Assembly (NCBI GenBank): GCA_001805575.1
Contig: MHGN01000063.1
Coordinates: 1 to 50,240, forward strand
DNA from: Omnitrophica WOR_2 bacterium RIFCSPHIGHO2_02_FULL_45_21
Lineage (GTDB): Bacteria > Omnitrophota > Gorgyraeia > Gygaellales > UBA12090
Direction: 5' to 3'
DNA: 50,240 nucleotides
The notes under the pieces are model-generated. The model had not been told where the DNA came from. It was given only the letters and a program-made list of their open reading frames with translations, and did not search any database. Shown in pieces: positions 17,025 through 26,153 of the stretch. Numbering within the stretch: the first letter of the stretch is position 1; every line of letters begins with the position of its first letter. Both the position numbers and the translations under genes were made by a program.

Positions 17025-19415
17025 ATGGCTATGGCGAGAATACGGCTTGCCCTTCTGTTGATGGGTTTTAGCTCCCTGATAATCCAGACTCTCCTCATCC
17101 GTGAATTTCTCATCAGCTTCTACGGCAACGAGCTAACCATCGGATTAATCTTAGCTAACTGGATAATCTTAGAGGCATTCGGAAGCGGCCTGATTAATCC
17201 ATTCTCCGCAAAATCAAAAAAGCCGCAGCTTGTCTACGCCCTTTTACAGGCAGCTATTGCTTTATACCTGCCAATAAGCATCTATCTTATTCGCAATGTA
17301 AAAAATATCTTAGGGCTTACCCTGGGCGAAGGGATAGGAATCCTGCCCATATTCTTCAGTTCTCTGTTTATCCTTGCGCCTTTAAGCATCCTTGACGGAG
17401 CCCAGTTTCCCTTCGGCTGCCGCATACTCTCGGACAGGGAAAAAAGTCCGCTAGAATCCGCGGGCAAAGTCTATATCTTGGAGGCAATGGGATTTATTCT
17501 GGCCGGCCCTATTTTTACCTATCTTCTGGTTACGAAACTCAATTCCTTTGCCATTGCCTTTTTATTAGGCGGGCTTAACCTATTCTCTGCCGCGGCCCTT
17601 CTTAAGAGAAAACTTTCTGATTTCTCATATAGAACTTCTTTTGTGGTTATAAGCACTTTGTTCTTCCTTAACGGATATTTCCTCCTTAACCAGGCAGAAA
17701 TCCTCCACTGGCATTCCTTGAATAAACAATGGCAGAATCAACAGGTGCTTACTTACCAAAACTCTATCTATGGCAATCTGGCAGTAACCAAGTCGGGAGA
17801 GCAATTTACCTTCTACAGCGACGGAATCCCTATTATCAGCGCTCCCCTGCCTGACATCGCCTCTAGCGAAGAATTAGTGCATTTTTCTATGCTGGCGCAT
17901 CCTAAACCCAAAAACGTCCTCTTATTAAGCGGAGGCGCAGGCGGCATTATCAAGGAAATCCTTAAACACCCGATCGATAAACTAACCTATACTGAACTTG
18001 ACCCTCTACTGATAAAACTAATTAAGGATTTCCCCACCCGGTTAACCCAGGAGGAATTAAGCGACCCGCGGCTTGAGATTAAATATATTGACGGCAGAAG
18101 ATTTCTGTTGCTTACAGAATCAAAATACGATCTGGTTATCCTTCATCTGCCAGCGCCCTCTACCTTACAATTAAACCGCTTTTATACTCAGGAATTTTTT
18201 CAAAAGGTCAAATCTATTTTGGCTGAAGACGGGTTCCTCTCTTTTGGCCTCCCGGGATCCTTAAGCTACCTCAACCCGCAATTACGTAACCTCAATGGCT
18301 CAATATTGGCTACGGCTGAAGATGTATTTGGCAGGGTAAACATCATCCCCGGAGATTTTAATCTTTATCTTGCCTCAAAAACAACTCCCCAGAAGTTAAG
18401 CCAGCAAGGCGACGGTTTGGCTTTCCCTTTAGCCAAAGCCATAAGCCAGCAAGGCAATGGTTTGGCTTTCCCTTTAGCCGCAGCCATAAGCCCGCAGGCA
18501 ATGGTGCGGCTTCCGATAGCCGCAGCCATAAGCCCGCAAGTTTTCCTTAACCGGCTTGAAGAAAGAAATATTCAGACCCAGCTTTTAAACAAATTTCATC
18601 TTGAATACCGCCTTGACCCTCGCTGGTTAGCCTGGTTTAAGGATTCCCTCGGCGATTATAAGCACATGAGAAGAAACTCTGACCTTCTGCCTTCCGGAAC
18701 CTTCTACAGCATCGCTTACTGGAACAGCGCATTTTCAAGCAGGCTGCAAGGATTATTTAACGGTTTAGACAAGCTGAATTTCTCTATAATTATGCTCTGG
18801 CTTGGACTGGCTGCTTTAGTTATATTGCTTTTAAAGAGGTTCGTTGTTAAATTGAAAAGATTCTCTATCGGATTTGCTATTACCACTACCGGTTTTATCG
18901 GAATGAGCTTTGACCTTATCTTTATCTACGCCTATCAGTCATTTTACGGCTTTGTCTTTAGCCACCTTGCCCTCTTAGTTTGCGCCTTTATGGCCGGCAT
19001 TACCTTAGGCGGCTGGATGATCACCAAAAGGCTAAACCGGATAAAGAATGATTTCATCCTCTTCTCAAGAATAGAATTAATCCTTGCGGGTTTTTGCTTA
19101 GCGGTGTGGCTGCTGCTGCAATACTTGAAATATATAAGCCTGACGGAATTCTCTTATCTTTTCTTTGTCTTAGCCGCTCTTTCGGGCTCTCTTGTGGGCC
19201 TGGAATTTCCTTTAGCAAATAAAATTTATGGGAAAGATAAAACCCACACCAAAAGCGCGGGGCTGCTCTATTGCCTTGACCTTTTTGGGGCATGGCTGGC
19301 AGCCCTGATTGTCTCAATAGCTTTTGTGCCGGTCATAGGGATAATAAAGACCTGCCTTATTTTGGCCTTCCTAAAAGCTATAAGCTTTGCCTTTGTTGTT
19401 TTATTTAAGAACTAA
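17025..19415 (+). CDS. Membrane-fused spermidine-synthase-like protein
   Basis: A 796-residue protein. Membrane segments cover roughly the first 220 residues. A SpeE-like Rossmann domain covers about 230-450, with the SAM/dcSAM-binding loop LLLSGGAGGIIKEIL and TYTELDPLLIKL. More membrane segments follow from about 585 to the end. Between the domains, residues ~455-505 are three to four imperfect 14-15 residue repeats (QQGNGLAFPLAAAIS type) encoded by an inserted DNA repeat. Such fused proteins rarely have a proven polyamine activity. It is the only complete plus-strand gene I support. Two ATGs (17025, 17031) are possible; no clear ribosome site. Confidence 0.75.
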   Translation: MAMARIRLALLLMGFSSLIIQTLLIREFLISFYGNELTIGLILANWIILEAFGSGLINPFSAKSKKPQLVYALLQAAIALYLPISIYLIRNVKNILGLTLGEGIGILPIFFSSLFILAPLSILDGAQFPFGCRILSDREKSPLESAGKVYILEAMGFILAGPIFTYLLVTKLNSFAIAFLLGGLNLFSAAALLKRKLSDFSYRTSFVVISTLFFLNGYFLLNQAEILHWHSLNKQWQNQQVLTYQNSIYGNLAVTKSGEQFTFYSDGIPIISAPLPDIASSEELVHFSMLAHPKPKNVLLLSGGAGGIIKEILKHPIDKLTYTELDPLLIKLIKDFPTRLTQEELSDPRLEIKYIDGRRFLLLTESKYDLVILHLPAPSTLQLNRFYTQEFFQKVKSILAEDGFLSFGLPGSLSYLNPQLRNLNGSILATAEDVFGRVNIIPGDFNLYLASKTTPQKLSQQGDGLAFPLAKAISQQGNGLAFPLAAAISPQAMVRLPIAAAISPQVFLNRLEERNIQTQLLNKFHLEYRLDPRWLAWFKDSLGDYKHMRRNSDLLPSGTFYSIAYWNSAFSSRLQGLFNGLDKLNFSIIMLWLGLAALVILLLKRFVVKLKRFSIGFAITTTGFIGMSFDLIFIYAYQSFYGFVFSHLALLVCAFMAGITLGGWMITKRLNRIKNDFILFSRIELILAGFCLAVWLLLQYLKYISLTEFSYLFFVLAALSGSLVGLEFPLANKIYGKDKTHTKSAGLLYCLDLFGAWLAALIVSIAFVPVIGIIKTCLILAFLKAISFAFVVLFKN
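18396..18540 (+). repeat. In-frame tandem repeat, about 3.3 copies of a 42-45 bp unit
   Basis: Units run approximately 18396-18440, 18441-18485 and 18486-18530, followed by a partial copy. All keep the reading frame. The third unit contains 'ggcaatggtgcggctt', four variable bases, then 'tagccgcagccataagcc'; the same 16-mer and 18-mer, also four bases apart, occur inverted at 44040-44077 inside the PqqD-like gene. So this is a dispersed repeat, not a domain native to the protein. Confidence 0.8.
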
Positions 19416-19452
19416 ATTAAACCAACAATGCATCTTAAGATTGGTTTAATTT
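19414..19452. terminator. Convergent inverted repeat, likely bidirectional terminator
   Basis: A perfect 12-bp inverted repeat (AAATTAAACCAA / TTGGTTTAATTT) around a 15-nt loop overlaps the stop codons of the two convergent genes. It is AT-rich and has no long T-run beyond the arms, so its strength is uncertain. Confidence 0.5.
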
Positions 19453-20609
19453 ATCCAGACACCGGGAATTTCTCTGCCGCAGGATTTGCATTTCCCTTTG
19501 ACTATGTCATTACTAAGCACGGTAAAGCCGCGGCGCTGGATTATCGCCTTTTTACAGACGGGGCAGTAGGTGTTTTCAGCTATATGGCCGGGGACATTGC
19601 CGAGATAAACAAAATGTAGCCCCGCGCTCAAAGCAACTTCCCTTGCCTTTTCCAGGGTTTCTACCGGTGTAGGATTGAGAGAAGTGAGTTTATACTGCGG
19701 CATGAAACGGCTAAGATGTAACGGCACATCAGGGCCTAAATTTTCCTTTATCCAAATGCACATCTGTTTTATCTTATCCAGGCCGTCATTTAAACCGGGG
19801 ACAACCAGAGTAGTAATCTCAAGCCAGACCTTGTTCTTCTTTAAAATCTTAAGCGTCTTGAGCACTGTTTCTAAATTTCCCGCGCAGACCTCGCTGTAAT
19901 ATTCCTGGGTAAATGCCTTAAGGTCAATGTCAGCCGCGTCTAAATAAAGGGATGCTTCTTCCACGGCTTGAGGATTTAATGAACCGTTAGAATGATACAT
20001 ATTTCTTAAGCCCCGAATCTTAGCCAGCCGCGCGGTATCAAGCATATATTCATAGAATATTGACGGCTCGGTATAGGTATAGGCGATGCTGGGACAGTTA
20101 TTTCTGACTGCCTGATTCACTACCTCTTCGGGAGGAAGCTCCTGATTAAGGGTTTCCTCAGGGGGAAACTGGGATATCTGCCAGTTCTGACAGAACTTGC
20201 ATCTATAATTGCATCCGGCAGTGGCAATGGAAAATATAGAAGTCCCGGGAAGAAAATGAAACAAGGGCTTTTTCTCCATCGGGTCAATATGCGCCGCGCA
20301 GGCCTTCCCATAGACAAGAGAATAGAGCTTCCCATCTCTGGGCTCCCGCGCCCGGCAGAAACTCCTCATTCCGTTTTTCAGGGTGCATTTTTGCGGGCAA
20401 AGCTCGCACTGCACGGTATCGCTATCTATCTTTTTATAAAATTTTGCTTCATAGCGGAAGAAAGAATCTGAATTCTTCGCCCAGGAGTTTTTTTGCATAA
20501 ACATATCTAAAACCGAATAAGATAGCGCTCCCCCCAGACAAAACAGGCAGCCATCCCTCACGAATTCCTTACGGCTAAACTTTCTCTTTAATAAATCTTC
20601 CATCTCCAT
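19446..20609 (-). CDS. AmrS-type radical SAM enzyme with a Tat-like N-terminus
   Basis: A 387-residue protein close to the radical SAM member of the AmmeMemoRadiSam set and to pyruvate-formate-lyase activating enzymes. The SAM cluster is Cys133, Cys137 and Cys140 in GCNYRCKFCQN. An upstream Cys group (CELCPQKC, residues 68-75, plus Cys85) and a C-terminal CPVC/CKSCG pair probably bind metal. Unusually, residues 8-36 read RKFSRKEF followed by a Cys- and Gly-containing hydrophobic segment, like a Tat signal with Arg-Lys. AMMECR1 and Memo genes are absent from the window. A good promoter (TTGACA, 17 nt, CATATT) lies just upstream. Target unknown. Confidence 0.8.
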   Translation of the reverse strand: MEMEDLLKRKFSRKEFVRDGCLFCLGGALSYSVLDMFMQKNSWAKNSDSFFRYEAKFYKKIDSDTVQCELCPQKCTLKNGMRSFCRAREPRDGKLYSLVYGKACAAHIDPMEKKPLFHFLPGTSIFSIATAGCNYRCKFCQNWQISQFPPEETLNQELPPEEVVNQAVRNNCPSIAYTYTEPSIFYEYMLDTARLAKIRGLRNMYHSNGSLNPQAVEEASLYLDAADIDLKAFTQEYYSEVCAGNLETVLKTLKILKKNKVWLEITTLVVPGLNDGLDKIKQMCIWIKENLGPDVPLHLSRFMPQYKLTSLNPTPVETLEKAREVALSAGLHFVYLGNVPGHIAENTYCPVCKKAIIQRRGFTVLSNDIVKGKCKSCGREIPGVWIN

Positions 20610-20640
20610 TGCCCAACTTTATATTTTGTCTTCCAAAATA

Positions 20641-20669
20641 AATATGCCACAACAAAATTATATTGTCAA
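20641..20669 (-). promoter_or_regulatory. Sigma70-type promoter for the AmrS-type radical SAM gene
   Basis: Minus-strand TTGACA (20669-20664), a 17-nt spacer and CATATT (20646-20641). The expected start near 20634 leaves a leader of about 25 nt before the ATG at 20609. Confidence 0.6.
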
Positions 20670-20698
20670 GGCGCATCCGTTTTGCGCGCATATAACAT

Positions 20699-20730
20699 AA
20701 AAAACAGCGGCGGCTATCAGCCGTCCGCTG
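20699..20730 (-). terminator. Rho-independent terminator after the tetrathionate-reductase-like operon
   Basis: On the minus strand CAGCGGACGGCT-gat-AGCCGCCGCTG forms a GC-rich stem followed directly by TTTTTT. It lies 57 nt after the stop of the Mo subunit gene and before the next promoter. Confidence 0.8.
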
Positions 20731-20786
20731 AAGTGAATTGCTAGATGACTTTGAGAGGCAAACGATTGGATGGATTTACTGTCTCC

Positions 20787-23700
20787 CTACACCTTCACCA
20801 ACGTTACATAGGTATCGTAAAAGGCAACTGAGGCGCCTACCAAATCCTGCAGGCAGACGTTTTTCAGGTAGGGGTCAATACGCATTGCGGAGTTGGCGTG
20901 GATTCCCAGGCTGCGGCGCTTATCCGGCTTTATGTTTTTTCCATCAATGACGATCTCTCCTGCTCCATAAGCCCAGTGGCCATGGCCTAAGGAAAAGGCG
21001 GTTACCCCGGGCCTTATGCCTTCAATCACCTTAAGCTTTCCAATCATCGGCTTCTTACCTGCCGCTTTTAAATCCCAGACGCCTTCTGGATTGGTCTTAG
21101 AGACAACCTTTACCAAATCTCCGTTAGTAAGGCCTAAACGCAGGGCATCCTGGGAATTTAAAAGGATAAAATTTTCCGGAAGCAAACTCAGGAGCCAGTA
21201 ATTTGAGATGGTCCGGCTTTTACATTGCGCCATCTCGCGGTAGGTAATCAGATTCAAGCTGAATCCTTCTTTTTCATCATTAATAATGTTTCCTTGAGAA
21301 TCTGCAATTGGTAAATAGGTAGCTGACGTAGGAAAGCCCTTACCGCTAATTGAATTTTTGGCTTTGGCTAACTTCTCAATATACATATTTATCTGCTTGC
21401 CGTATTTATTCTTCAGTTGTTTGCCATCAAAGGCGGCCTCAAAATCATCAAAGCGCCCGCCGCGATTTAAGACATAAACAACTTTTCTCCATAATAGAGG
21501 GCTAACCGCAGACTGCCATTTCTCTATGCTAAAAACACTCTTTGGTAAATGCCGGCGGGCTTTTAAAAAAACCTCTAATTCCTGAGCATCGGCATCAGGG
21601 ACTGCATTTCTCCCATCATTTTCATCGCCAAAAGCAACATTTGCCGTCATCTTTAAATAATAATCTTCCGGCCTGAATAAATCTAATCCCTCTTTTAATC
21701 CGCCTTTGCCAAAGCCAGGCAAATTCATCAGCTCTGCGGCTTTTAGGAAAAATGCCTCTAGAGAAATGGGCATTCTTTCTTCAAAAACCTCAACCTCTTC
21801 AGGAATAGGCGCTACTGCCGGCTGGCGCACCGGCTGAACCTTCCATATTACCGATGGATGCGAGCCCTGAAACTCCCAGCGCTCTAAATAGGAAAGGTCA
21901 GGAATAATATAATCAGCGTAGATTGAGGACTCGCCAATAGTGATATCCGAGGCAATAAAAAGAGGAATCTTATTGATATCTGCTAAAACCTCGGCTTGAG
22001 TCTGTCCAGCGGGGAGGGAATAAGCCGGAGTTCCCATATACATAATTAAGGCCTTAATCGGATAAGGATAACCATCGCCTGCTGAAGGAAGAATCTCCTG
22101 ATAAACATCTGAAGCCATAGGAAACCAGGGACGCTTTGCCGGGTAACCGCTATAAATAGTTGTTTCTTCATATTTGACATCGTGGCGGATGATACTGATG
22201 CCAAACGGCGAAATCTTTTTGGGATGAAGTTTGGTCATATCATAGGGCTTGCCTTCCTTTTCGCCTACATTGTCATAGGCTGAAGCCTGAGACGAGCCTC
22301 CCTGCCAATCATAGTTACCGATGAGCAGATTCAAGGTATACCAAGCCAGGACATTGTAAAAACCGTTGGTATGCTGGGATACCCCGCGGTGAATATCCGC
22401 GCAGGCGCGCTTTCCGTGTGAGGTAAACTCTTCGCTCACGGCAATAATATCCTTTACCTCTAAACCACAGAGCTCTGCCCATCCATCAATGGTATATTTA
22501 AATGCCTCCTGCCTGATGATTTCTAATACTGACTTTACTTTGATTCCTGAAATTTCAGCATCAACCAATAAATCTCCCTCAGCAGGTATCTCGGCATCAT
22601 TAGGGTCAAAAGCAACGGGTTGGTTATTTTCATAACAGACAAAGTTGTCAAACTCATAGTCAATGCTCGTGCCGTCTTTTAAGCTTTTGGTTTTCCTGGC
22701 TTTCTCTATTCCTATATCTGAGGCGCGCAGGAACTCGCCCGGCTTTTCATCTTTGATTTTAACTAACCAGCAGGCATTAGTCCAGTTCGGCTCTTTATCT
22801 ATTTTTGCCGCGGCCTTGTTAGCATTAGCAAGATATTTCAAGTCGTATTTTCCGTTTTCAATCACCCAGCGGATCATTGCCAGGGCAAGGGCTGCTTCGG
22901 TGCCGGGTTTTATGGGAAGCCACTTCCAGGCCTTGGCAGCGGCCTTAGAAAGCCGAGGGTCAACCACGGCGTATTTAAGCTTTCCGGAAACCAGGCCCTG
23001 AGTAATTTTATTACTGCGATACGGAGGCCCATAATTTGCCTCAAAAGGCGATGAGCCCACAAAGAGCACAAATTCAGCCCCGGATAAATCTGCCTGCCAG
23101 TAAAATTTCTTTCCGCCTCCCCACTTTGCCTTCTTTTCTTTTTCATCAAAGTCATACTGGTCAGACATACTCTTACCGGTAAAATAGAGTGAACCCTGGC
23201 AGACGGTGGTGTGGCCGTGAAAATTAACCGAGCCGAAAGAATCCTGAATAAAGCGCTTAAAAAATTCAGAACGGCCGCTTTTTAAACGCCCGTGAATCCA
23301 GAGCAGCTGATTATTCTTCGGCCCGAAATCCGGATGCTCCGGGTCAATGAGCTTATCTAAATGCTCTTTAAATTTTTCCTTAAACTCCCGGATCTTTTCT
23401 TTCTTTTCCTCCGGCTCTTTGCTATGCCAGATTTCTTTGATATCAGAGTTCATCTCTTTGAAAACTTTCGGGTCTCGTAAAACCCAGATGTCCTTAAGGC
23501 CGCTGAGATCGCGGTTCTCTTCGCCGGGAACATTGCTAAAAAGCTTTCCTCCTTCAACAATTTCCTTTACTGCCTGCTCAAAGGGGATACTCACCCATTT
23601 GTTTTCACCGCGCTTTCCCGCGCGTTTAAGCACGCGGCGGATACGATATGGGTCATAGAGCGTCTGGATGCCAGACTGGCCTTTAGGGCAGATGTGGCCG

Positions 23701-24035
23701 TCAATCCCTGCTGATTCTGAAAGCGAAGTCTTATACGGCAGATGCGGCCACATTGTCCAGGGGCTGTAGGGATTACCGTCAATCTTTACCGCTAAACCGT
23801 CAAGAAGTTTTACCTTTAAGCTGCAGCCGGTATTACACTGCAGGCATACGCTATTAATGATATTTTCGGGTTTATTCAAAACATAATCCGCTTCTTGAAT
23901 TTTCTCTGCCTGCGCGAGAGCATTTTTTAGCAAGCCTGAATTTTCCAGCAACTCTCTGCCCAACAATGCTCCGGCCCCTGCGCCTGTAGACAGCTTGAGG
24001 AATTCTTTTCGGGATAATTGCTTTTTTTGATTCAT
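20787..24035 (-). CDS. Periplasmic Mo-bisPGD catalytic subunit, tetrathionate/arsenate/selenate reductase-like (TtrA/ArrA group)
   Basis: A 1082-residue DMSO-reductase-family protein with a Tat-like signal, LSRKEFLKLS plus a Gly/Ala-rich stretch (Arg-Lys instead of Arg-Arg). 4Fe-4S ligands: Cys64, Cys67, Cys71 and Cys116. The probable Mo ligand is Cys279 in HGHTTVCQGSLYF. Length, the Cys ligand and the FeS/NrfD partner genes fit the TtrA/ArrA/SrdA group, which reduces tetrathionate, arsenate or selenate. The substrate cannot be decided from sequence. The gene overlaps its NrfD partner by 4 nt and ends the operon. Confidence 0.8.
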   Translation of the reverse strand: MNQKKQLSRKEFLKLSTGAGAGALLGRELLENSGLLKNALAQAEKIQEADYVLNKPENIINSVCLQCNTGCSLKVKLLDGLAVKIDGNPYSPWTMWPHLPYKTSLSESAGIDGHICPKGQSGIQTLYDPYRIRRVLKRAGKRGENKWVSIPFEQAVKEIVEGGKLFSNVPGEENRDLSGLKDIWVLRDPKVFKEMNSDIKEIWHSKEPEEKKEKIREFKEKFKEHLDKLIDPEHPDFGPKNNQLLWIHGRLKSGRSEFFKRFIQDSFGSVNFHGHTTVCQGSLYFTGKSMSDQYDFDEKEKKAKWGGGKKFYWQADLSGAEFVLFVGSSPFEANYGPPYRSNKITQGLVSGKLKYAVVDPRLSKAAAKAWKWLPIKPGTEAALALAMIRWVIENGKYDLKYLANANKAAAKIDKEPNWTNACWLVKIKDEKPGEFLRASDIGIEKARKTKSLKDGTSIDYEFDNFVCYENNQPVAFDPNDAEIPAEGDLLVDAEISGIKVKSVLEIIRQEAFKYTIDGWAELCGLEVKDIIAVSEEFTSHGKRACADIHRGVSQHTNGFYNVLAWYTLNLLIGNYDWQGGSSQASAYDNVGEKEGKPYDMTKLHPKKISPFGISIIRHDVKYEETTIYSGYPAKRPWFPMASDVYQEILPSAGDGYPYPIKALIMYMGTPAYSLPAGQTQAEVLADINKIPLFIASDITIGESSIYADYIIPDLSYLERWEFQGSHPSVIWKVQPVRQPAVAPIPEEVEVFEERMPISLEAFFLKAAELMNLPGFGKGGLKEGLDLFRPEDYYLKMTANVAFGDENDGRNAVPDADAQELEVFLKARRHLPKSVFSIEKWQSAVSPLLWRKVVYVLNRGGRFDDFEAAFDGKQLKNKYGKQINMYIEKLAKAKNSISGKGFPTSATYLPIADSQGNIINDEKEGFSLNLITYREMAQCKSRTISNYWLLSLLPENFILLNSQDALRLGLTNGDLVKVVSKTNPEGVWDLKAAGKKPMIGKLKVIEGIRPGVTAFSLGHGHWAYGAGEIVIDGKNIKPDKRRSLGIHANSAMRIDPYLKNVCLQDLVGASVAFYDTYVTLVKV

Positions 24036-25144
24036 TTGAGTGTCTTAGTTTTCAATACAGGCAGGAATTTTATTCCCAGATAAAATAATCCCACTGCCAG
24101 ACTCAGAATAAATAAACTTACCTGCCACTCATGGAAACTCGGCACATACGAAAACATCAGCCGTTTCTCGATAAAGGCGCTCTCCAGGCCCTTTAATTCG
24201 GGAATCGCCAGTGCGGGAATGACAATATTAAGCCGGACGCTCATAAAGGTAAGGGCAATCAAACCCGAGGCAAAGGAAAGCTTAGTCAGGTTAGGTTTTT
24301 CCAGTAATAAAAATAAAGGTATAACACTCCCCATGCCAATATGCACCAGCCAGAAAACCCACCAAAATGGGCCGAAGAGGACTAACTTTACCGCCTCAAT
24401 ATGGTAAGCAACCTGTCCCCAGAGCGGAACTACCAGAATAGCCGCCTCGAGAGTAATGTTGACTATAAGCAGGCCCAGAATTAACCGCGGCAGAATATTA
24501 AACATCCCTTCGTCATCCTGCTTAGTGAAGCCAAAGATTATACTTACCAACGCAATTAAAGACATGCCGGATAACAACGCCTCAAATAAAAATATAATCG
24601 GAAACATCGCTGAATGCCAATAGGGCCTCGCGCCGATTACCCCAAAGAGTGAGCCGCCGCAGACCGGAATGGCGATTGCCAAGGGCAGGCCAATCATCGC
24701 CAGAATATGGGCTTTCTTTTCAGAATCCCTAAAGGTATAGATTATCTGGAGCAAAACAAGCAGGAAATAGGCGCTATAGAGCCAGACCATCCAGCTCATC
24801 ATTGAAGAAGGCGTGGGATAAACAAAGACATACCAGAATCTTTCCCAATGGCCTAAATCCAAAACAATGGTTAAAAGCGCGGAGACCAATGCCACCAGGC
24901 TGATTAATAGGCAGAGCCTTTTTAATTTTTCAAAATACTTTAATCCCAGAAAGGAAATTAAAGAGGAAAATAAGTATGCGCCGCTGGATATGCCCACTAA
25001 ATAAATATAGAGGGAAACCCATAAACCCCAGGTGACATAACTTCCTAAATTCAGTAGTTTTTTACCAACAATCAGCCGTTCTAAGACACCGATTCCTCCA
25101 AAGATAAAACATATTCCCCAGAATAGTTTATACAGCTTTTTCAT
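24032..25144 (-). CDS. NrfD-type quinone-interacting membrane subunit (TtrC/PsrC-like)
   Basis: A ~370-residue membrane protein with nine or so hydrophobic segments and NrfD-family features (LYIYLVGISSGAYLFSSLI; HWERFWYVFVYPTPSSMMSWMVW). It should exchange electrons with the quinone pool for the periplasmic Mo/FeS pair. I use the inner ATG (MKKLYKLFW), placed 1 nt after the TtrB-like stop, not the longer ORF-track start, which would overlap 44 nt of the upstream gene. Confidence 0.88.
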   Translation of the reverse strand: MKKLYKLFWGICFIFGGIGVLERLIVGKKLLNLGSYVTWGLWVSLYIYLVGISSGAYLFSSLISFLGLKYFEKLKRLCLLISLVALVSALLTIVLDLGHWERFWYVFVYPTPSSMMSWMVWLYSAYFLLVLLQIIYTFRDSEKKAHILAMIGLPLAIAIPVCGGSLFGVIGARPYWHSAMFPIIFLFEALLSGMSLIALVSIIFGFTKQDDEGMFNILPRLILGLLIVNITLEAAILVVPLWGQVAYHIEAVKLVLFGPFWWVFWLVHIGMGSVIPLFLLLEKPNLTKLSFASGLIALTFMSVRLNIVIPALAIPELKGLESAFIEKRLMFSYVPSFHEWQVSLFILSLAVGLFYLGIKFLPVLKTKTLK

Positions 25145-25145
25145 T

Positions 25146-26021
25146 TTATCCCCAGATATAATAAACCTTAGGCCTTGTCCCCAATTCACTTTTAAGCGTG
25201 GTGATATTCGGCCGGGCGATAAACTCAGAGACTAAGCTATCCCTGTCATTATTGTCGCCAAAATAAGTTGCTCCTCCGATACAAGTAGTCACGCAAGCCG
25301 GAAGCATCCCCTTCTCTATGCGATGAATACAGAAATGGCACTTTCTGGCATTACCTATCGGAGATGCCCCATGCTTACGCGGCCAAATCTTATTGTATTC
25401 AAAAGCCGGCCTTAATTCATAATCCTGCACTTTTGGCGTCCCTTGAGTATATGTTTCACCAAAATCCGCGCTGCGGGCATTATAGGGACAGGCGGTAATG
25501 CAATAGCGGCAGCCGATACAGCGCTCATAATCTACCGCCACAATCCCATCTTCTCGTTTATGGGTTGCCTTTACAGGACAGACGGGAACGCAGGGCGGCT
25601 TTTCGCATTGCATACAGGGCCGGGGAATAAACCGCCGCGTAACCTTGGGGTAGGTGCCGATTTCTTCATCCATCACCGGACGATATACCACTCCCGGCGG
25701 CAGGACATTTTCCGCTTTACAGGCGATAGTGCAGGCCGAGCAGCCAATACATCTACGTAAATCCAAAACCATAGCCCATTTTCTTTCTTTGCGCGGCTTA
25801 CTCAAGGCGCGCAACAAATCCTCCTGCATCCTCAAAAGCTCATTCTTCTGGACGAGCTCCCGAGGCAGCTTAGATAAATCTACTTCCGGAGCCTGAATTG
25901 ATTCATCTTCCCTGCTGACTGCTTTTGCTAAATTCAAAGAGCCACTGGCTAAAGCAGCCGCAGCGGCTGGCACAGCCAATTTCAGGAAATCCTTACGGCT
26001 GATTTTCTTTTTTTCGTCCAT
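25146..26021 (-). CDS. 4Fe-4S electron transfer subunit with Tat-like signal (TtrB-like)
   Basis: A ~291-residue four-cluster ferredoxin subunit. Cys groups: [49 protein letters not shown] and [20 protein letters not shown]. The N-terminus has a Tat-like signal, [10 protein letters not shown] with Arg-Lys, then an Ala-rich helix. I chose the second ATG, seven codons in, because AAAGG precedes it; the upstream ATG (26039) is possible too. It links the Mo subunit to the NrfD subunit. Confidence 0.88.
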   Translation of the reverse strand: MDEKKKISRKDFLKLAVPAAAAALASGSLNLAKAVSREDESIQAPEVDLSKLPRELVQKNELLRMQEDLLRALSKPRKERKWAMVLDLRRCIGCSACTIACKAENVLPPGVVYRPVMDEEIGTYPKVTRRFIPRPCMQCEKPPCVPVCPVKATHKREDGIVAVDYERCIGCRYCITACPYNARSADFGETYTQGTPKVQDYELRPAFEYNKIWPRKHGASPIGNARKCHFCIHRIEKGMLPACVTTCIGGATYFGDNNDRDSLVSEFIARPNITTLKSELGTRPKVYYIWG

Positions 26022-26039
26022 AACTATAACCTTTGTCAT

Positions 26040-26153
26040 CCCGCCTCATAAGCTACGCCAAAATTCTGTTCCATAATTTTGCGCGTATTCGGCGGGATAA
26101 TTCGCATTTATAACTTACTTTCCGCCTACGGCGGATCGTAAGTTATCTGCTCA
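26040..26153. repeat. Intergenic hairpin repeat (copy 1)
   Basis: ATAACTTAC-ttt-CCGCC-tac-GGCGG-atc-GTAAGTTAT forms a long hairpin at 26110-26146. The adjoining sequence contains CGGGATAATTCG (26093-26104), whose complement recurs at 33403-33414 next to another hairpin. No gene is present. Confidence 0.6.

Noticed and set aside
18396-18540. CRISPR-like array (evenly spaced repeats)
   Set aside because: The units are tandem and in frame, with no unique spacers; no cas gene is present.
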